Shown: in pieces, positions 27,863-36,671 of the stretch
Layout of the letters: each line of letters starts with the position of its first letter
Numbering within the stretch: the first letter of the stretch is position 1
Source: Iodobacter sp.
Lineage (GTDB): Bacteria > Pseudomonadota > Gammaproteobacteria > Burkholderiales > Chitinibacteraceae
Length of the DNA stretch: 59,992 bases
Direction of reading: 5' to 3'
Assembly (NCBI RefSeq): GCF_025352645.1
Contig: NZ_JANXSO010000105.1
Span: 1-59,992, forward strand
Notes under the pieces: generated by a model
What the model saw: the letters and a program-made list of their open reading frames with translations, nothing else
Told to the model about the DNA's origin: nothing
The model's database searches: none
Program-made: the position numbers and the translations under genes

Positions 27863-28504
27863 TTAGCGGTGTTGGTGCTTATTGCTGACTAGCCAGTCGA
27901 GCAGGGGTTGCCATTGCAGGCGGTCTTGTTTGGTGCGTGAAACGGGTAGATCAAATAGGGTTAGGCCGCGCTGTATGCTTTGTACATAGAGCTGGGTATC
28001 TCTAATGCAAGTCAGTAGGGGTAGCTCAAACTGTTTTAAGAAGTCGGTAAGTTGCATGGCGGCTTGGGTGCGTGGGTTGACCCGCATCCCAACAACGGCA
28101 ACTGAGATTTCTTCACGGCGCACCGCTTTGACTTCGGCAAGGGTGTTAAAAAAATCAGCGCTGGCCCACATATCAAAGGCGGATGGCAGCACGGGAATCA
28201 CTACATGATCGACACGCATCAAGGCTTGCTTAAGTTGTTTGCCATGTAGGCCCGCTGGTGAATCCAGCACGGCAATGCCAGTGCCCTTGGGGGGGCGAGC
28301 TTTCTCTTCATCATTAATGTCCCAGCCACGAATTTGGGGGGAGCTTGCAGGCCGCATCGCTAGCCAGTGGCGGCTTGATTGCTGAACATCAATATCACCC
28401 AGCATCACGGCTTCTTCTTGCCATGCAAACCATGCTGCCAAATGAGTTGAGAGGGTGGATTTTCCACTGCCACCTTTGGGATTTGCAATAAGAATGCTGC
28501 GCAT
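27863..28504 (-). CDS. ParA/MinD-family ATPase
   Basis: A 213-residue P-loop ATPase with the deviant Walker A motif KGGSGKST (residues 10-17), an Asp-rich switch GDIDVQQSS, and AVLDSPAG, which fits the Walker B region. It is shorter than chromosome-partitioning ParA (about 260) and has no ParB beside it, so it is better seen as an orphan ParA that positions some cellular cargo. A small putative ribbon-helix-helix gene is divergent 80 bp away and may be its partner, as ParA-RHH pairs occur in partition systems. AT-rich divergent promoters lie at 28505-28584. Confidence 0.85.
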   Translation of the reverse strand: MRSILIANPKGGSGKSTLSTHLAAWFAWQEEAVMLGDIDVQQSSRHWLAMRPASSPQIRGWDINDEEKARPPKGTGIAVLDSPAGLHGKQLKQALMRVDHVVIPVLPSAFDMWASADFFNTLAEVKAVRREEISVAVVGMRVNPRTQAAMQLTDFLKQFELPLLTCIRDTQLYVQSIQRGLTLFDLPVSRTKQDRLQWQPLLDWLVSNKHQHR

Positions 28505-28584
28505 AATAACCTGAGAAGTGAATTTAACGGTTTATACTATTTATATAGTTTATACTGTTTTTACCTTATACGGGAGAGCGGGCG

Positions 28585-29001
28585 ATGATTTCAAGTAAAG
28601 ATAATGTAATATTAGAAGAAGATGTTGTAGTGTTGAAGAAACCTACAGCACGGCGTAGGCCAAGCAAATCTGTAACAAAACTTGCGGATGAAGTGATTTT
28701 AATTGATGTTACGCCTGTTGCCGTGCTTGATGCACCTGAAATGATTACGGTTGTGAAAAAGGCGAAGGTAATTAAGGCTAAAAAAACTAAGTTAGTAAGA
28801 GATAGCTTTACTATTCCAGAGTTGGAATACGCTCAGTTAGCAGCGTTAAAACAGCGCTGCTTGGCCGTCGGTGTGGCGGTTAAAAAAAGTGAGCTATTAA
28901 GGGCGGGCTTACAGGCCTTGGCGTTGATGCCAGAAGCCGTATTAATTGGGCAATTAGCAACGTTAGAAAAATTAAAAACGGGCCGCCCCGCACATAAATA
29001 A
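28585..29001 (+). CDS. Basic protein with putative C-terminal ribbon-helix-helix
   Basis: A 138-residue protein. Residues 1-75 are low-complexity, Lys/Val-rich and probably disordered (KKPTARRRPSK, KKAKVIKAKKTK). Residues about 79-125 read VRDSFTIPELEYAQLAALKQ, then KKSELLRAGLQAL: a beta strand plus two helices, as in ribbon-helix-helix DNA-binding proteins. I recall similar betaproteobacterial proteins without a known role. It is divergent from a ParA-like ATPase, so it may be its DNA-binding partner or a nucleoid-associated protein. A strong terminator follows. Confidence 0.7.
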   Translation: MISSKDNVILEEDVVVLKKPTARRRPSKSVTKLADEVILIDVTPVAVLDAPEMITVVKKAKVIKAKKTKLVRDSFTIPELEYAQLAALKQRCLAVGVAVKKSELLRAGLQALALMPEAVLIGQLATLEKLKTGRPAHK

Positions 29002-29014
29002 GTGCGGTTGGCAT

Positions 29015-29045
29015 AAAAAAGCGCCTTTCTTAAAGGCGCTTTTTC
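29015..29045. terminator. Bidirectional terminator
   Basis: AAGCGCCTTT (29019-29028) pairs with AAAGGCGCTT (29032-29041), with A and T runs on both sides. It lies between the RHH gene and the converging MCP gene. Confidence 0.9.
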
Positions 29046-29050
29046 TTAAA

Positions 29051-30862
29051 TCAATTCATCATCGCGCTAGCATCAAATCCTAGGCGTAAATTGCCCCAGT
29101 GCTGATTATCTATCATGATAGGCATATCTAATTCGGTCATGATTTCGCCCGTATCACGCATATAGGTTTGTAATAAAAAGCGCTGCTGGTTTTTAGCGGC
29201 TCTTAAGCCCGCTGTATCATTAAAAATTCTTTGATCTCGGCTATTTAGTAAATCGGTTTGCAGATCGCCGCTGGCTGGTTTGGAATACCAGCTATTGTGG
29301 GTTGGGCCATAGCCTTTATTGTCTACGGCTAAAGAGAATTTCCCACCAGGGGTGCTTTTAACTAACTGATCATAAAGTGCTTGGATATCTTTTAAAAATA
29401 AAGCGTTATAGCTGGTTTTGTATTTGGGTGGTTTGGTGTTCGGAATGGCTTGGTAGTTTTGATCAAAAACACCAACACCTTGCTTTTTTAATGCACTGAT
29501 ATGCGCTTGTATTTGATCTCTAAATTGTGCTGTGCGGGCAATTGCTGCATCTAATTCCCCTTTGCCAACGGTAAAGCTACCTATCATAGCTTGCACGCGC
29601 TCGGCCGCTTGCGCTAAATCTTGCGAGGATTGGGCCGAATGATGCATGCGCTCATTAACTGAAAGGGATAATTTATGAATTTCACTTACATTGGCATTTA
29701 CAAGTAAATTGGCCGAGGTAAATAGCTCTAATGTGCCAGCAATATCAATCAGTGTTACTGAGGTAAGCTCAAAATCGCTCATCATATTTGCAAACTGCTT
29801 GGATGCATTTAACACAACATCTTTGGTTGAATTTGCATCTAAATTAATTGTTTCTGTTTCATTTAGCGTTTCAGCAACCTGATCCAGCATATTGTCGATA
29901 TTAATTGAAATATCATCGGTGGCTTTATGTACTTTTTCTGAAAGTTTGCGTACTTCATCGGCCACTACAGCAAAGCCGCGCCCTTGCTCGCCGGCTCTAG
30001 CTGCCTCAATCGCCGCATTGAGTGCCAATAAATTGGTCTGCTTAGAGATGTCTTTAATTAAACCTACAATTGATTTGATGCTGGCCGAGCGTTGATTTAA
30101 GCCATCTACCGTTAGGCTGAAATTGGCCAGTCTTTCGGTGATAGTGGTGATTTTTTTGCTGACATCTTCTAGCTCGGCATAAGAGGCGCGGGCAAGTGAT
30201 AAATTTTGAGTGGTTGTTCTTGAGATGTCTTGCGTTCGATCTGTGACTTGGTTGATGCCGGATGTGGTGGCATTGCTTGCTTCGCAAACCATTTGCGCCA
30301 GCTGATCTTGCTGCTGCGTAGCGGCTGCCGAATCATTGATGTTCTTCATTGATTTAGCGGCTTCTAGTGCAATGCCCACCGTCATAGCTTGCACATTAGC
30401 AATGATATCTCTTTGCTTGGCTAAAAAAACATTGCAAGTATGGGCTAATTGGCTGACTTCATCGTGGGTAATGGCGGGGATGTCATTGGATAAATCGCCT
30501 TCGCCACTGGAGGCGTTACGAAATACACTGGCAATTAAATTAATTGGCCGAGTAATCCAATAGTGTAAATAGGTGATTTGAATAAAAGCCAGTAGGGCGG
30601 CAAGAATAAGGCAGAGCCATGCTAAGGATTGAATTGGACTAATAATGCCTTGTAGTTGAAGGCTTATGCTGCTATTTAAGCGAAGTTCTTGGCATAGTGT
30701 GGCCATGCTGTGTGCTGCAGAATAACTAGTAATAAGTGAAATAAGCGGGAAAAGAGCAAATAACAATATAAATGAAAATTTTCGCGCTAGTGTGGGGATG
30801 AGTTCACGTTCTAGCCTGATATGAGCTTGATTGAGCCATTCCATCTTGCGTCTCCATGACAA
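29051..30862 (-). CDS. Methyl-accepting chemotaxis protein with C-terminal sensor domain
   Basis: A 603-residue membrane receptor. TM1 is at about residues 28-48 and TM2 at about 80-100, with only a short periplasmic loop. A HAMP domain ([12 protein letters not shown]) follows. The signalling domain is at about 200-420, with the conserved hairpin tip [20 protein letters not shown] and [17 protein letters not shown]. Unusually, about 130 residues follow, with [31 protein letters not shown] and [10 protein letters not shown], a pattern I know from MCPs with a cytoplasmic cache-like C-terminal domain. So ligand sensing is probably intracellular. Confidence 0.9.
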   Translation of the reverse strand: MSWRRKMEWLNQAHIRLERELIPTLARKFSFILLFALFPLISLITSYSAAHSMATLCQELRLNSSISLQLQGIISPIQSLAWLCLILAALLAFIQITYLHYWITRPINLIASVFRNASSGEGDLSNDIPAITHDEVSQLAHTCNVFLAKQRDIIANVQAMTVGIALEAAKSMKNINDSAAATQQQDQLAQMVCEASNATTSGINQVTDRTQDISRTTTQNLSLARASYAELEDVSKKITTITERLANFSLTVDGLNQRSASIKSIVGLIKDISKQTNLLALNAAIEAARAGEQGRGFAVVADEVRKLSEKVHKATDDISINIDNMLDQVAETLNETETINLDANSTKDVVLNASKQFANMMSDFELTSVTLIDIAGTLELFTSANLLVNANVSEIHKLSLSVNERMHHSAQSSQDLAQAAERVQAMIGSFTVGKGELDAAIARTAQFRDQIQAHISALKKQGVGVFDQNYQAIPNTKPPKYKTSYNALFLKDIQALYDQLVKSTPGGKFSLAVDNKGYGPTHNSWYSKPASGDLQTDLLNSRDQRIFNDTAGLRAAKNQQRFLLQTYMRDTGEIMTELDMPIMIDNQHWGNLRLGFDASAMMN

Positions 30863-30900
30863 TATTAGCCAATGATGTTTTAGCTATTTAAAGCGCAGCA

Positions 30901-30928
30901 GCCTAAAAGAGCCCGCGCTCTTTTAGGC
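30901..30928. terminator. Perfect 12-bp hairpin downstream of the TerB-like gene
   Basis: GCCTAAAAGAGC (30901-30912) pairs with GCTCTTTTAGGC (30917-30928) around CCGC. It lies after the TerB-like operon and before the MCP gene. The T run on the minus strand is poor, so it may be a weak or factor-assisted terminator. Confidence 0.5.
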
Positions 30929-30968
30929 CAAAATAGCAGCTACCGTGTGGTGGAGATTCTATTTGCGC

Positions 30969-31382
30969 TTAGGATTCAAATGCAGATTGTAGGGAGTCTA
31001 GGGTGATACGCCAATGGCTGAGCATATGGCTAAATACGGCTAGCTCGGCGTCGTTAATAACCTGATCAGATTTGGATAAATCCAGTGCCATTGCGGCGAC
31101 TTGTAGGCGTTTTTTAGGCTCGCTTACGTTATCTAAAATAAAGTCGATGCGTTCACGATTAATCAGGCTAATACGACCTTCTTCATCGGCTTCATCAGAA
31201 ATGTCATTGCAGTAATCGTGTAAGACTTGAATAAAACCTTTACGGCTAATGCCGATGGCTTCATAAACATGTAGATGCTCTAATTCTTCTAGTTCTTCTG
31301 GATTGAAATTGCCATCACAAACCATTTGCATGACTAAAATTCGAGCCATTGCTTCAGGGCTATTGTTTGCATATTTTTTCAT
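30969..31382 (-). CDS. TerB-like family protein
   Basis: A 137-residue all-helical protein. It has a metal-binding-like acidic pattern in the first half (MVCDGNFNPEELEELEHL) repeated near residue 108 (SKSDQVINDAELAVFSHML), as in TerB/tellurite-resistance-like folds. No ter operon is present, so a role in tellurite resistance should not be assumed. It overlaps the thioesterase gene by four bases (ATGA), showing a two-gene operon. Confidence 0.7.
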   Translation of the reverse strand: MKKYANNSPEAMARILVMQMVCDGNFNPEELEELEHLHVYEAIGISRKGFIQVLHDYCNDISDEADEEGRISLINRERIDFILDNVSEPKKRLQVAAMALDLSKSDQVINDAELAVFSHMLSHWRITLDSLQSAFES

Positions 31383-31825
31383 TGTGTATCCCTTATTGCT
31401 GCGAGTGCCTGTTCAAAAGATACAGGGGTATCTGCTCGCTTGTGTGTGTGGTGGTAATCAAAAAAAACAATAGACGTTTTAGCTAAAGCAATTTCTGCAT
31501 GATCACTGCTTCGATCTACCCGATAATATAAATCAAAACCAATGCGGTTTAAATCACTAACGAACATGCTAATACTGAGCTGATCACCCAAAAAAGCTTC
31601 ATTTCTGAATTGGATTTCAGCGTCCGCCAATATAATGCCTGGTGTTTCTGCATTGCCAATTTCGTTGTGCTTTAAATGGTGTAGAAAGCGTACTCTAGCC
31701 TCGTGGAGCATTCCAAGCAATGCCTGATTAGCAAGATGGTTGCCATAGTTAAGATCAGTTACGCGAACTTCAAGTTGCGTGCTGAAATCCGCACCTTGTG
31801 GACGCAATAATTTAAGGCGAGGCAT
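31379..31825 (-). CDS. Acyl-CoA thioesterase of the hotdog (4HBT) family
   Basis: A 148-residue protein with one hotdog domain. The motif NYGNHLANQALLGMLHEARV gives the family's Asn/Asp-x-x-x-H and central helix, and the strand INAEIQFRNEAFLGD-like region follows. It likely hydrolyses acyl-CoA esters, chain length unknown. It is first in an operon with the TerB-like gene. Divergent from uspA, with a 118-bp shared promoter region. Confidence 0.82.
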   Translation of the reverse strand: MPRLKLLRPQGADFSTQLEVRVTDLNYGNHLANQALLGMLHEARVRFLHHLKHNEIGNAETPGIILADAEIQFRNEAFLGDQLSISMFVSDLNRIGFDLYYRVDRSSDHAEIALAKTSIVFFDYHHTHKRADTPVSFEQALAAIRDTQ

Positions 31826-31943
31826 ACGGTAATCAATCGTTATTTATATCGCAACGAGTGTATGCTGAAGCTTTATACAAGGCAACACCGCTTGCTGTTA
31901 AACTAATCTTATTGTATCTATGTTTTAATAAAGGGAGACGACC

Positions 31944-32399
31944 ATGTATAAGCGAATTTTAGTTCCTGTTGATAATAGTGATACCAGCGCTGCGGCTATT
32001 ATAGAGGGCCGACGTTTTGCTGGGGAGCAGTGCGCTAAAGTTAAATTGGTACATGTGGTTGATTTGGCTCAGTTTGCTTGGAGTGCTAATGAGTTTTTGG
32101 ATGTTCCTCAATTGCAAAATGCTTTACGCCAATCCGGTGAAAAATTATTGGCTGAATTAGCCGAGGGCCTGACGGCGGATGGTATTGAGGTGGAAACTAA
32201 TTTACTAGAATCATGGGGCGGCAATTTAGCGCAGGCGATTGTAAAAGAGGCTGAAAGTTGGTCGGCAGAATTAATTGTGATGGGAACCCACGGTTATGGT
32301 GGATTAACTCATTTATTGATGGGCAGTGTTGCTGAAGGTGTGGTGCATTGCACCCCTGTGCCGGTGTTATTGGTGAGAGCCAAGCCCGCTGAAAAATAG
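31944..32399 (+). CDS. Universal stress protein UspA family
   Basis: A 151-residue single Usp domain. It starts MYKRILVPVDNSDTS and carries the ATP-binding motif GTHGYGGLTHLLMGSVAE near residues 113-130, ending VHCTPVPVLLVR. The presence of the G-x2-G-x9-G-S motif suggests an ATP-binding type rather than E. coli UspA itself. GGGAG lies before the start. The stop is TAG. Confidence 0.94.
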   Translation: MYKRILVPVDNSDTSAAAIIEGRRFAGEQCAKVKLVHVVDLAQFAWSANEFLDVPQLQNALRQSGEKLLAELAEGLTADGIEVETNLLESWGGNLAQAIVKEAESWSAELIVMGTHGYGGLTHLLMGSVAEGVVHCTPVPVLLVRAKPAEK

Positions 32400-32439
32400 C
32401 CAAGGATGTATGCCCAAGTTTGAGTGAGAGTGATGTTGA

Positions 32440-33303
32440 ATGGCTAGTAATGTAAGTAAGGTTTTACAGGTGATTGACCACAGCCGGGATAGTGCCGGCT
32501 GTGTTTACGTTTACCCTGTGGTTTCACGTCGTGCAGGCGGGGTGTCGGTGGGGATTAATTTAAACCCCAATAATGCTTGCAATTGGCGCTGTGTCTATTG
32601 TCAGGTTCCTGACTTGATCCGTGGTGGTGCACCACAAATAGATTTAGATTTGCTTGAGTCTGAATTACGCGGCTTGCTGAACGAGATTGTGCATGGTGAT
32701 TTTATGCAAACGCGAGTACCCGCTGACGCTCGCCGCTTAAACGATGTGGCTTTTTCAGGTAATGGTGAGCCAACCAGTAGCTTGCAGTTTTTTGCCTGTG
32801 TAGAGCGGGTGGCGGGTGTGCTGAAGGCATTTGATTTGATCGGTAAAATCAAGTTGGTGTTGATTAGCAATGGCAGTCAGCTAGATCGTCAGCAAGTTCA
32901 GGCGGGCATTGCGCTAATGCGTGATTTGGGTGGCGAGGTGTGGTTTAAGTTAGATCGTGCCCCAGTCGATGGTTTTGCGCCGGTTAACCAAGTGCAGCTC
33001 AAGCGTGCGCAAGTGGCGCGGCGTTTACAGCTGGCGGCTAAACATTGCCCAACCTGGATTCAAACCTGCATGTTTGAGATGGATGGTGCATTACCTGATG
33101 AGCAAATAATCAGTGCTTATTTGGAGTTTTTGCAAAGCAATCTTCAGGCTGGTGTAAAGCTAGAAGGGGTATTGCTATATGGCTTGGCTAGGCCATCGAT
33201 GCAGCCAGAGGCAGATAGGCTGAAAGCCGCGCCAGTAGGTTGGATGCAAAAATTAGCCCAGCGTATCACTGGGCTTGGGCTGGAAGTGAAATTAAGCCTG
33301 TAA
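32440..33303 (+). CDS. Radical SAM protein
   Basis: A 287-residue enzyme with the CxxxCxxC [4Fe-4S] motif in CNWRCVYCQVP (about residues 47-57), preceded by GVSVGINLNPNNA. A GNGEPTSS motif at about 107 gives the SAM-binding GGE-like element. It belongs to a short radical SAM group whose substrate I cannot name. It lies 40 bp after uspA in the same direction, and its end overlaps the tail of the converging XRE gene by 12 bases. Confidence 0.82.
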   Translation: MASNVSKVLQVIDHSRDSAGCVYVYPVVSRRAGGVSVGINLNPNNACNWRCVYCQVPDLIRGGAPQIDLDLLESELRGLLNEIVHGDFMQTRVPADARRLNDVAFSGNGEPTSSLQFFACVERVAGVLKAFDLIGKIKLVLISNGSQLDRQQVQAGIALMRDLGGEVWFKLDRAPVDGFAPVNQVQLKRAQVARRLQLAAKHCPTWIQTCMFEMDGALPDEQIISAYLEFLQSNLQAGVKLEGVLLYGLARPSMQPEADRLKAAPVGWMQKLAQRITGLGLEVKLSL

Positions 33304-33621
33304 ATGGCTGTGGGCATGTTTAGGGCGCACAGGTGCGTCTTCTTCATGCGCTGCGGCAGCGGCCCGCAATGTGTCGTATAGCTCGGTGCGCTCTTCACGC
33401 AAATGCTGAATGACTTGGTAGTCTTCGCGATTGATTCGGGCTAAATCAATTTGCTCTACATGCACCACGCGCAATAGTTCACGAACGGGGCGTGGCATAT
33501 TGCGGCCACTTTCATAGCGTGAGCCACCACTTTGCGTGACACCAATGCGGCTCCAAAACTCTTGTTGATTCAATCCGAGTTGTTGACGAATTTCGCGTGG
33601 GTTGATGGTTGTGCTGGTCAT
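33292..33621 (-). CDS. XRE-family helix-turn-helix regulator
   Basis: The start was set at ATG 33621 (MTSTTINPREIRQQLGLNQQ) behind AGAGGAAG, giving 109 residues. Residues about 7-60 are a Cro/CI helix-turn-helix (LNQQEFWSRIGVTQSGGSRY, then ESGRNMPRPVRELLRVVH). The tail ends in an Ala/His-rich segment. It is a small stand-alone DNA-binding protein; target genes are unknown. It converges on the radical SAM gene with a 12-bp overlap. Confidence 0.85.
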   Translation of the reverse strand: MTSTTINPREIRQQLGLNQQEFWSRIGVTQSGGSRYESGRNMPRPVRELLRVVHVEQIDLARINREDYQVIQHLREERTELYDTLRAAAAAHEEDAPVRPKHAHSHLQA

Positions 33622-33946
33622 GAAGCTTCCTCTTTGTGACGCATGGGTCTGTGTGCAGGCCCATGTCATTATCAATGTTATCGTCATCTTATCTAGCTAA
33701 AGGCTAATATACACGTCACTATTTCACGATTATCACTGTAATAATTTACGCTGTTTAATTGGAACTTATTTTTAAAATTAAAAATAGCAAGACCTTGGTT
33801 TATTATATTTTGGAATGAACTAAGTAGTTTCAGTTATTGAGGTGGGCTTTGGGCGGCAGTAATTGCTGAATCAATCTATGCCCGCTACGAGCAATCTTGT
33901 TAGAATCGCCGCAGAAAAATAAACAGTAATACAGGGGCAAGGCGCT
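33622..33946. other. Divergent intergenic region
   Basis: No gene seen. Near its left edge is the hairpin CATGGGTCTG/CAGGCCCATG (33642-33665, one G-U), in the likely leader of the XRE gene. The middle is AT-rich (33720-33800) and suits divergent promoters for the XRE gene and the 607-aa membrane protein. GGGGC lies just before ATG 33947. Confidence 0.5.
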
Positions 33947-35770
33947 ATGTCGTTTGATTATGGTAGTGATAGCAATAAATTTAACCTTCCTAATCCAATG
34001 CGATTAGAAAACATTTTTTTGCTGCTATGTGGTTCAGTATTACTGATCGCAGGTTTGCTGCTGCTATTGATGGTAAAGCAAGCCATTGCTGCCGAAACCA
34101 TCTACTACAAGCTAGCTGCGGTGCTGCTGGCGGTGGCGATGCTGGGGGCGGGCGTGTCTTTATTGGGCTGGGCGATGCGGCAACTGCGGTTTTTCTTTGG
34201 CCGTGGTCGTCCAATCAGCCTTGCTGATGATGTGCCTAATGGTATGCAAGGCAAATCTCCAGCTTCTGATAGCTTACGTGAAGTGCTGCGCCAGCAGGCT
34301 TTGGTTTATCAAGAGCCACAGGGGGCGTTAAGTACTTTATTGCACTCTATTGTGCCTAATCTTACATTTGCGCCTGAACGCATCCGTAATTTAGCTCTGC
34401 TGCACTTTAAAAAGGGCATTACCTTGCTATTGGTGCTTGCTGCGCTGACTTTAAGCTTGGTGGGGGGCAAGGCGCACGGGCCAGAATGGCAGCATTTTGC
34501 TGATTGGATTGGTGTGGCATTTATGGGCTACGTGGTTTGGCTGCTGCTTGCGCCAGTTAATAACGCACTTGGCTTATCCTTGCGTGATGCTGAACAAACG
34601 CTTAGCCCATCCCGACTGGTGTTGATGCTGGTGCTAGCTATTCTTGGCCCTGTATTATTGCTAAAGCTGGCCCCTAAGCTGCCTAATGTGGCGTGGCTCG
34701 ATCCCTTTCCTCAAGTATTTGTGTTGATTGTGCTGGCCTTGGCTGTATATGGCGTGTTTTATCTAGCGCTGCTGCGTAATGTAAAGCAGCCACCTAATAC
34801 CGTGGTGAGTAATAAACAAGACACTTGGAGCATTAACTGCCACCCCGGTTTGGCACTAGAAGAATTTGCGCGTGAGATGCAAAATAATTGGCAAGAAAGT
34901 ATTCCAAATCGCATCTATTCTCGGCTTGAGCCACATATCGATTTAAATGAAAAATCAGGTAAATTTTATGCTGAGGCTTTAGAAGAAACCCAGCCTTTAC
35001 CTATTGATGCTACAGCGGTTTCATTTGCCAGCGCATTGGCCTCGCCACGGCTACAGCCCTTGCTCTTGCTGGATGTGATTGGTGCTTCTTTTATATTATT
35101 AGCCACCGTTTTTCTTACCTTAAGTGGCGTGCAAATATTAAGCGTGACAGCTAGCACGTTTAATGCGAATTTATTGACTTATGGTGCGGTATTTTTTGCT
35201 CTGGGAATGTATGCGATTTGCTCTGCGCATCAACTTTGGCAGCGTTTTGAATTTAAATCTCAATTAATTAGCATTGAAATGAGTGGCCATTATGTAACGG
35301 CTCAATTGGATCATGGCAATGTATTAAAAGATTCAATTAAAACTAATAGCCATGTGGTGCAAATTGAATCAATGACCTTTCGTTTATGGCTTACCGAGTT
35401 AACGAGTGTCACTTTTCAAAATGGCAGCCAACGCTATGCTTTGTCTTTGGCGGGTAATGCAGAGCGGGCCGAGCAGCTATTGCGCCACTTCAAGAAATTT
35501 GCTCACGATCAGGCGATTATTTTAGCGCCTAAGGCGCAGGCAGATCAGCAACGTCATGCCGTGCTAGGCCAATTTAATCAGGCGGCTGTATTGCCAGATG
35601 CGCCAGAGGTGATGGCGATTCCTCTGGGAGATGGCGTCTTGATTAATACGGTGGTAGCGGATGCCGCCCCTGCATCAAAACGGCCTAAGTTTTGTAGAAA
35701 ATGTGGCTCAGCCACTCTGCCCGAGGGCTTGTTTTGCGGTGAGTGCGGCGAGAAAATTATAGAGGCTTAA
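33947..35770 (+). CDS. Large membrane protein with C-terminal zinc ribbon, unknown
   Basis: A 607-residue protein without a recognised family. Hydrophobic segments occur at about 25-46, 52-78, 157-176, 190-205, 224-242, 257-277, 380-400 and 405-425. A cytoplasmic region follows (about 430-560) that may form a beta-rich domain. The last 28 residues hold a classic zinc ribbon, FCRKCGSATLPEGLFCGECG, preceded by RPK. The ribbon suggests interaction with protein or nucleic acid on the cytoplasmic side. It is monocistronic, with no functional hint from neighbours. The frame is intact. Confidence 0.65.
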   Translation: MSFDYGSDSNKFNLPNPMRLENIFLLLCGSVLLIAGLLLLLMVKQAIAAETIYYKLAAVLLAVAMLGAGVSLLGWAMRQLRFFFGRGRPISLADDVPNGMQGKSPASDSLREVLRQQALVYQEPQGALSTLLHSIVPNLTFAPERIRNLALLHFKKGITLLLVLAALTLSLVGGKAHGPEWQHFADWIGVAFMGYVVWLLLAPVNNALGLSLRDAEQTLSPSRLVLMLVLAILGPVLLLKLAPKLPNVAWLDPFPQVFVLIVLALAVYGVFYLALLRNVKQPPNTVVSNKQDTWSINCHPGLALEEFAREMQNNWQESIPNRIYSRLEPHIDLNEKSGKFYAEALEETQPLPIDATAVSFASALASPRLQPLLLLDVIGASFILLATVFLTLSGVQILSVTASTFNANLLTYGAVFFALGMYAICSAHQLWQRFEFKSQLISIEMSGHYVTAQLDHGNVLKDSIKTNSHVVQIESMTFRLWLTELTSVTFQNGSQRYALSLAGNAERAEQLLRHFKKFAHDQAIILAPKAQADQQRHAVLGQFNQAAVLPDAPEVMAIPLGDGVLINTVVADAAPASKRPKFCRKCGSATLPEGLFCGECGEKIIEA

Positions 35771-35903
35771 GTTGCTGAGGTGATGTGCTGGCCTAAAAGT
35801 TGGCGTTTTCAGATGTGCTTTGCTGTGCCTATTCTAGCCAATAGTGCGCGGCAAGCAGCGCCCCTAGCGTGCTTTTTATGGGCGGGGAGATGTCTTGCTT
35901 CGC

Positions 35904-36590
35904 TCACAAAGCCCTCGCCAAAACCCACGCATCAACCTGTGCCGCACCCGCTTGTTTTAAACACTTGGCGGCGGCGTGTAGGCTAGAGCCTGATGTCATT
36001 ACGTCATCCACAATCGCAATATGTTTGTCTGCTAAATTGTGCTGGGTATAAAACGCTTGCCGCATATTTATATGTCGATCGGCTTGGGATAAGCGCGCTT
36101 GGTGTTCGGTATTGATTTTGCGCTCTAAATAAAACTGAATAGGGCGCTGTAATTGCCGTGAAATAGGAATAGCTAATTCAAAAGCTTGGTTATAGCCACG
36201 CTCAGCCAGACGGGTGGGGTGTAATGGCATCGCCAAGATAAAGTCTGGCCTAGGTGCAGATTGCACCCGCTGCAAAAGCAATTGCCCTAGCGTAGGCAGC
36301 AATGACCATTGCCCAGAGAACTTAGCTGCAATGATTAGCTCGGTAATGGGTGGGGTATAGATCAGTGCCGCGTAACTAAAATCAAAAGCGGGCGGATGGC
36401 TTAAGCAGGCGCCGCATAAGCCATTATTATTGGAGGGAAGGGCGCATTGCGGGCAAAGCTCAGCGTTTAAAAAAGGCAGTTTCTCAAGGCAAGCGGGGCA
36501 AAGTGCGCTGCTTTTACAGCTGGCTGCGCACAGCACACAGCTACAGGGTGGCGCACAGTTGTTCAAAAAATTAGAGATAAAATTTGACAA
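35904..36590 (-). CDS. comF: ComF-family phosphoribosyltransferase-like protein
   Basis: A double zinc-ribbon N-terminus ([20 protein letters not shown] and [20 protein letters not shown]) leads to a PRTase-fold domain with PRPP loop [19 protein letters not shown] near the end. In competent bacteria ComF helps natural transformation. The start is TTG 36590: a GGAGG sits exactly five bases upstream, and it gives 228 residues, normal for ComF. The frame is open upstream to 36848, but that part would overlap the bioB start and reads as nonsense. It is divergent from bioB, with an 81-bp gap. Confidence 0.88.
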   Translation of the reverse strand: MSNFISNFLNNCAPPCSCVLCAASCKSSALCPACLEKLPFLNAELCPQCALPSNNNGLCGACLSHPPAFDFSYAALIYTPPITELIIAAKFSGQWSLLPTLGQLLLQRVQSAPRPDFILAMPLHPTRLAERGYNQAFELAIPISRQLQRPIQFYLERKINTEHQARLSQADRHINMRQAFYTQHNLADKHIAIVDDVMTSGSSLHAAAKCLKQAGAAQVDAWVLARAL

Positions 36591-36612
36591 CTTCGCCTCC
36601 GCTTTAGACAAT
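36584..36612 (+). promoter_or_regulatory. Probable bioB promoter over the comF start
   Basis: TTGACA (36584-36589), a 17-bp spacer and GACAAT (36607-36612) form a good sigma-70-type pair. The -35 directly abuts and overlaps the comF TTG start codon and Shine-Dalgarno on the other strand. Confidence 0.5.
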
Positions 36613-36671
36613 CGCTCTTTGATTATGCCTTTTGCTTTGAAAATTGCTGTAATTTCAAGGCTACTTTCTGG

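Noticed and set aside
35780-35986. 68-codon plus-strand frame at the comF 3' end
   Set aside because: It overlaps the comF coding end antisense and has no motif; ComF's PRPP loop is clear.
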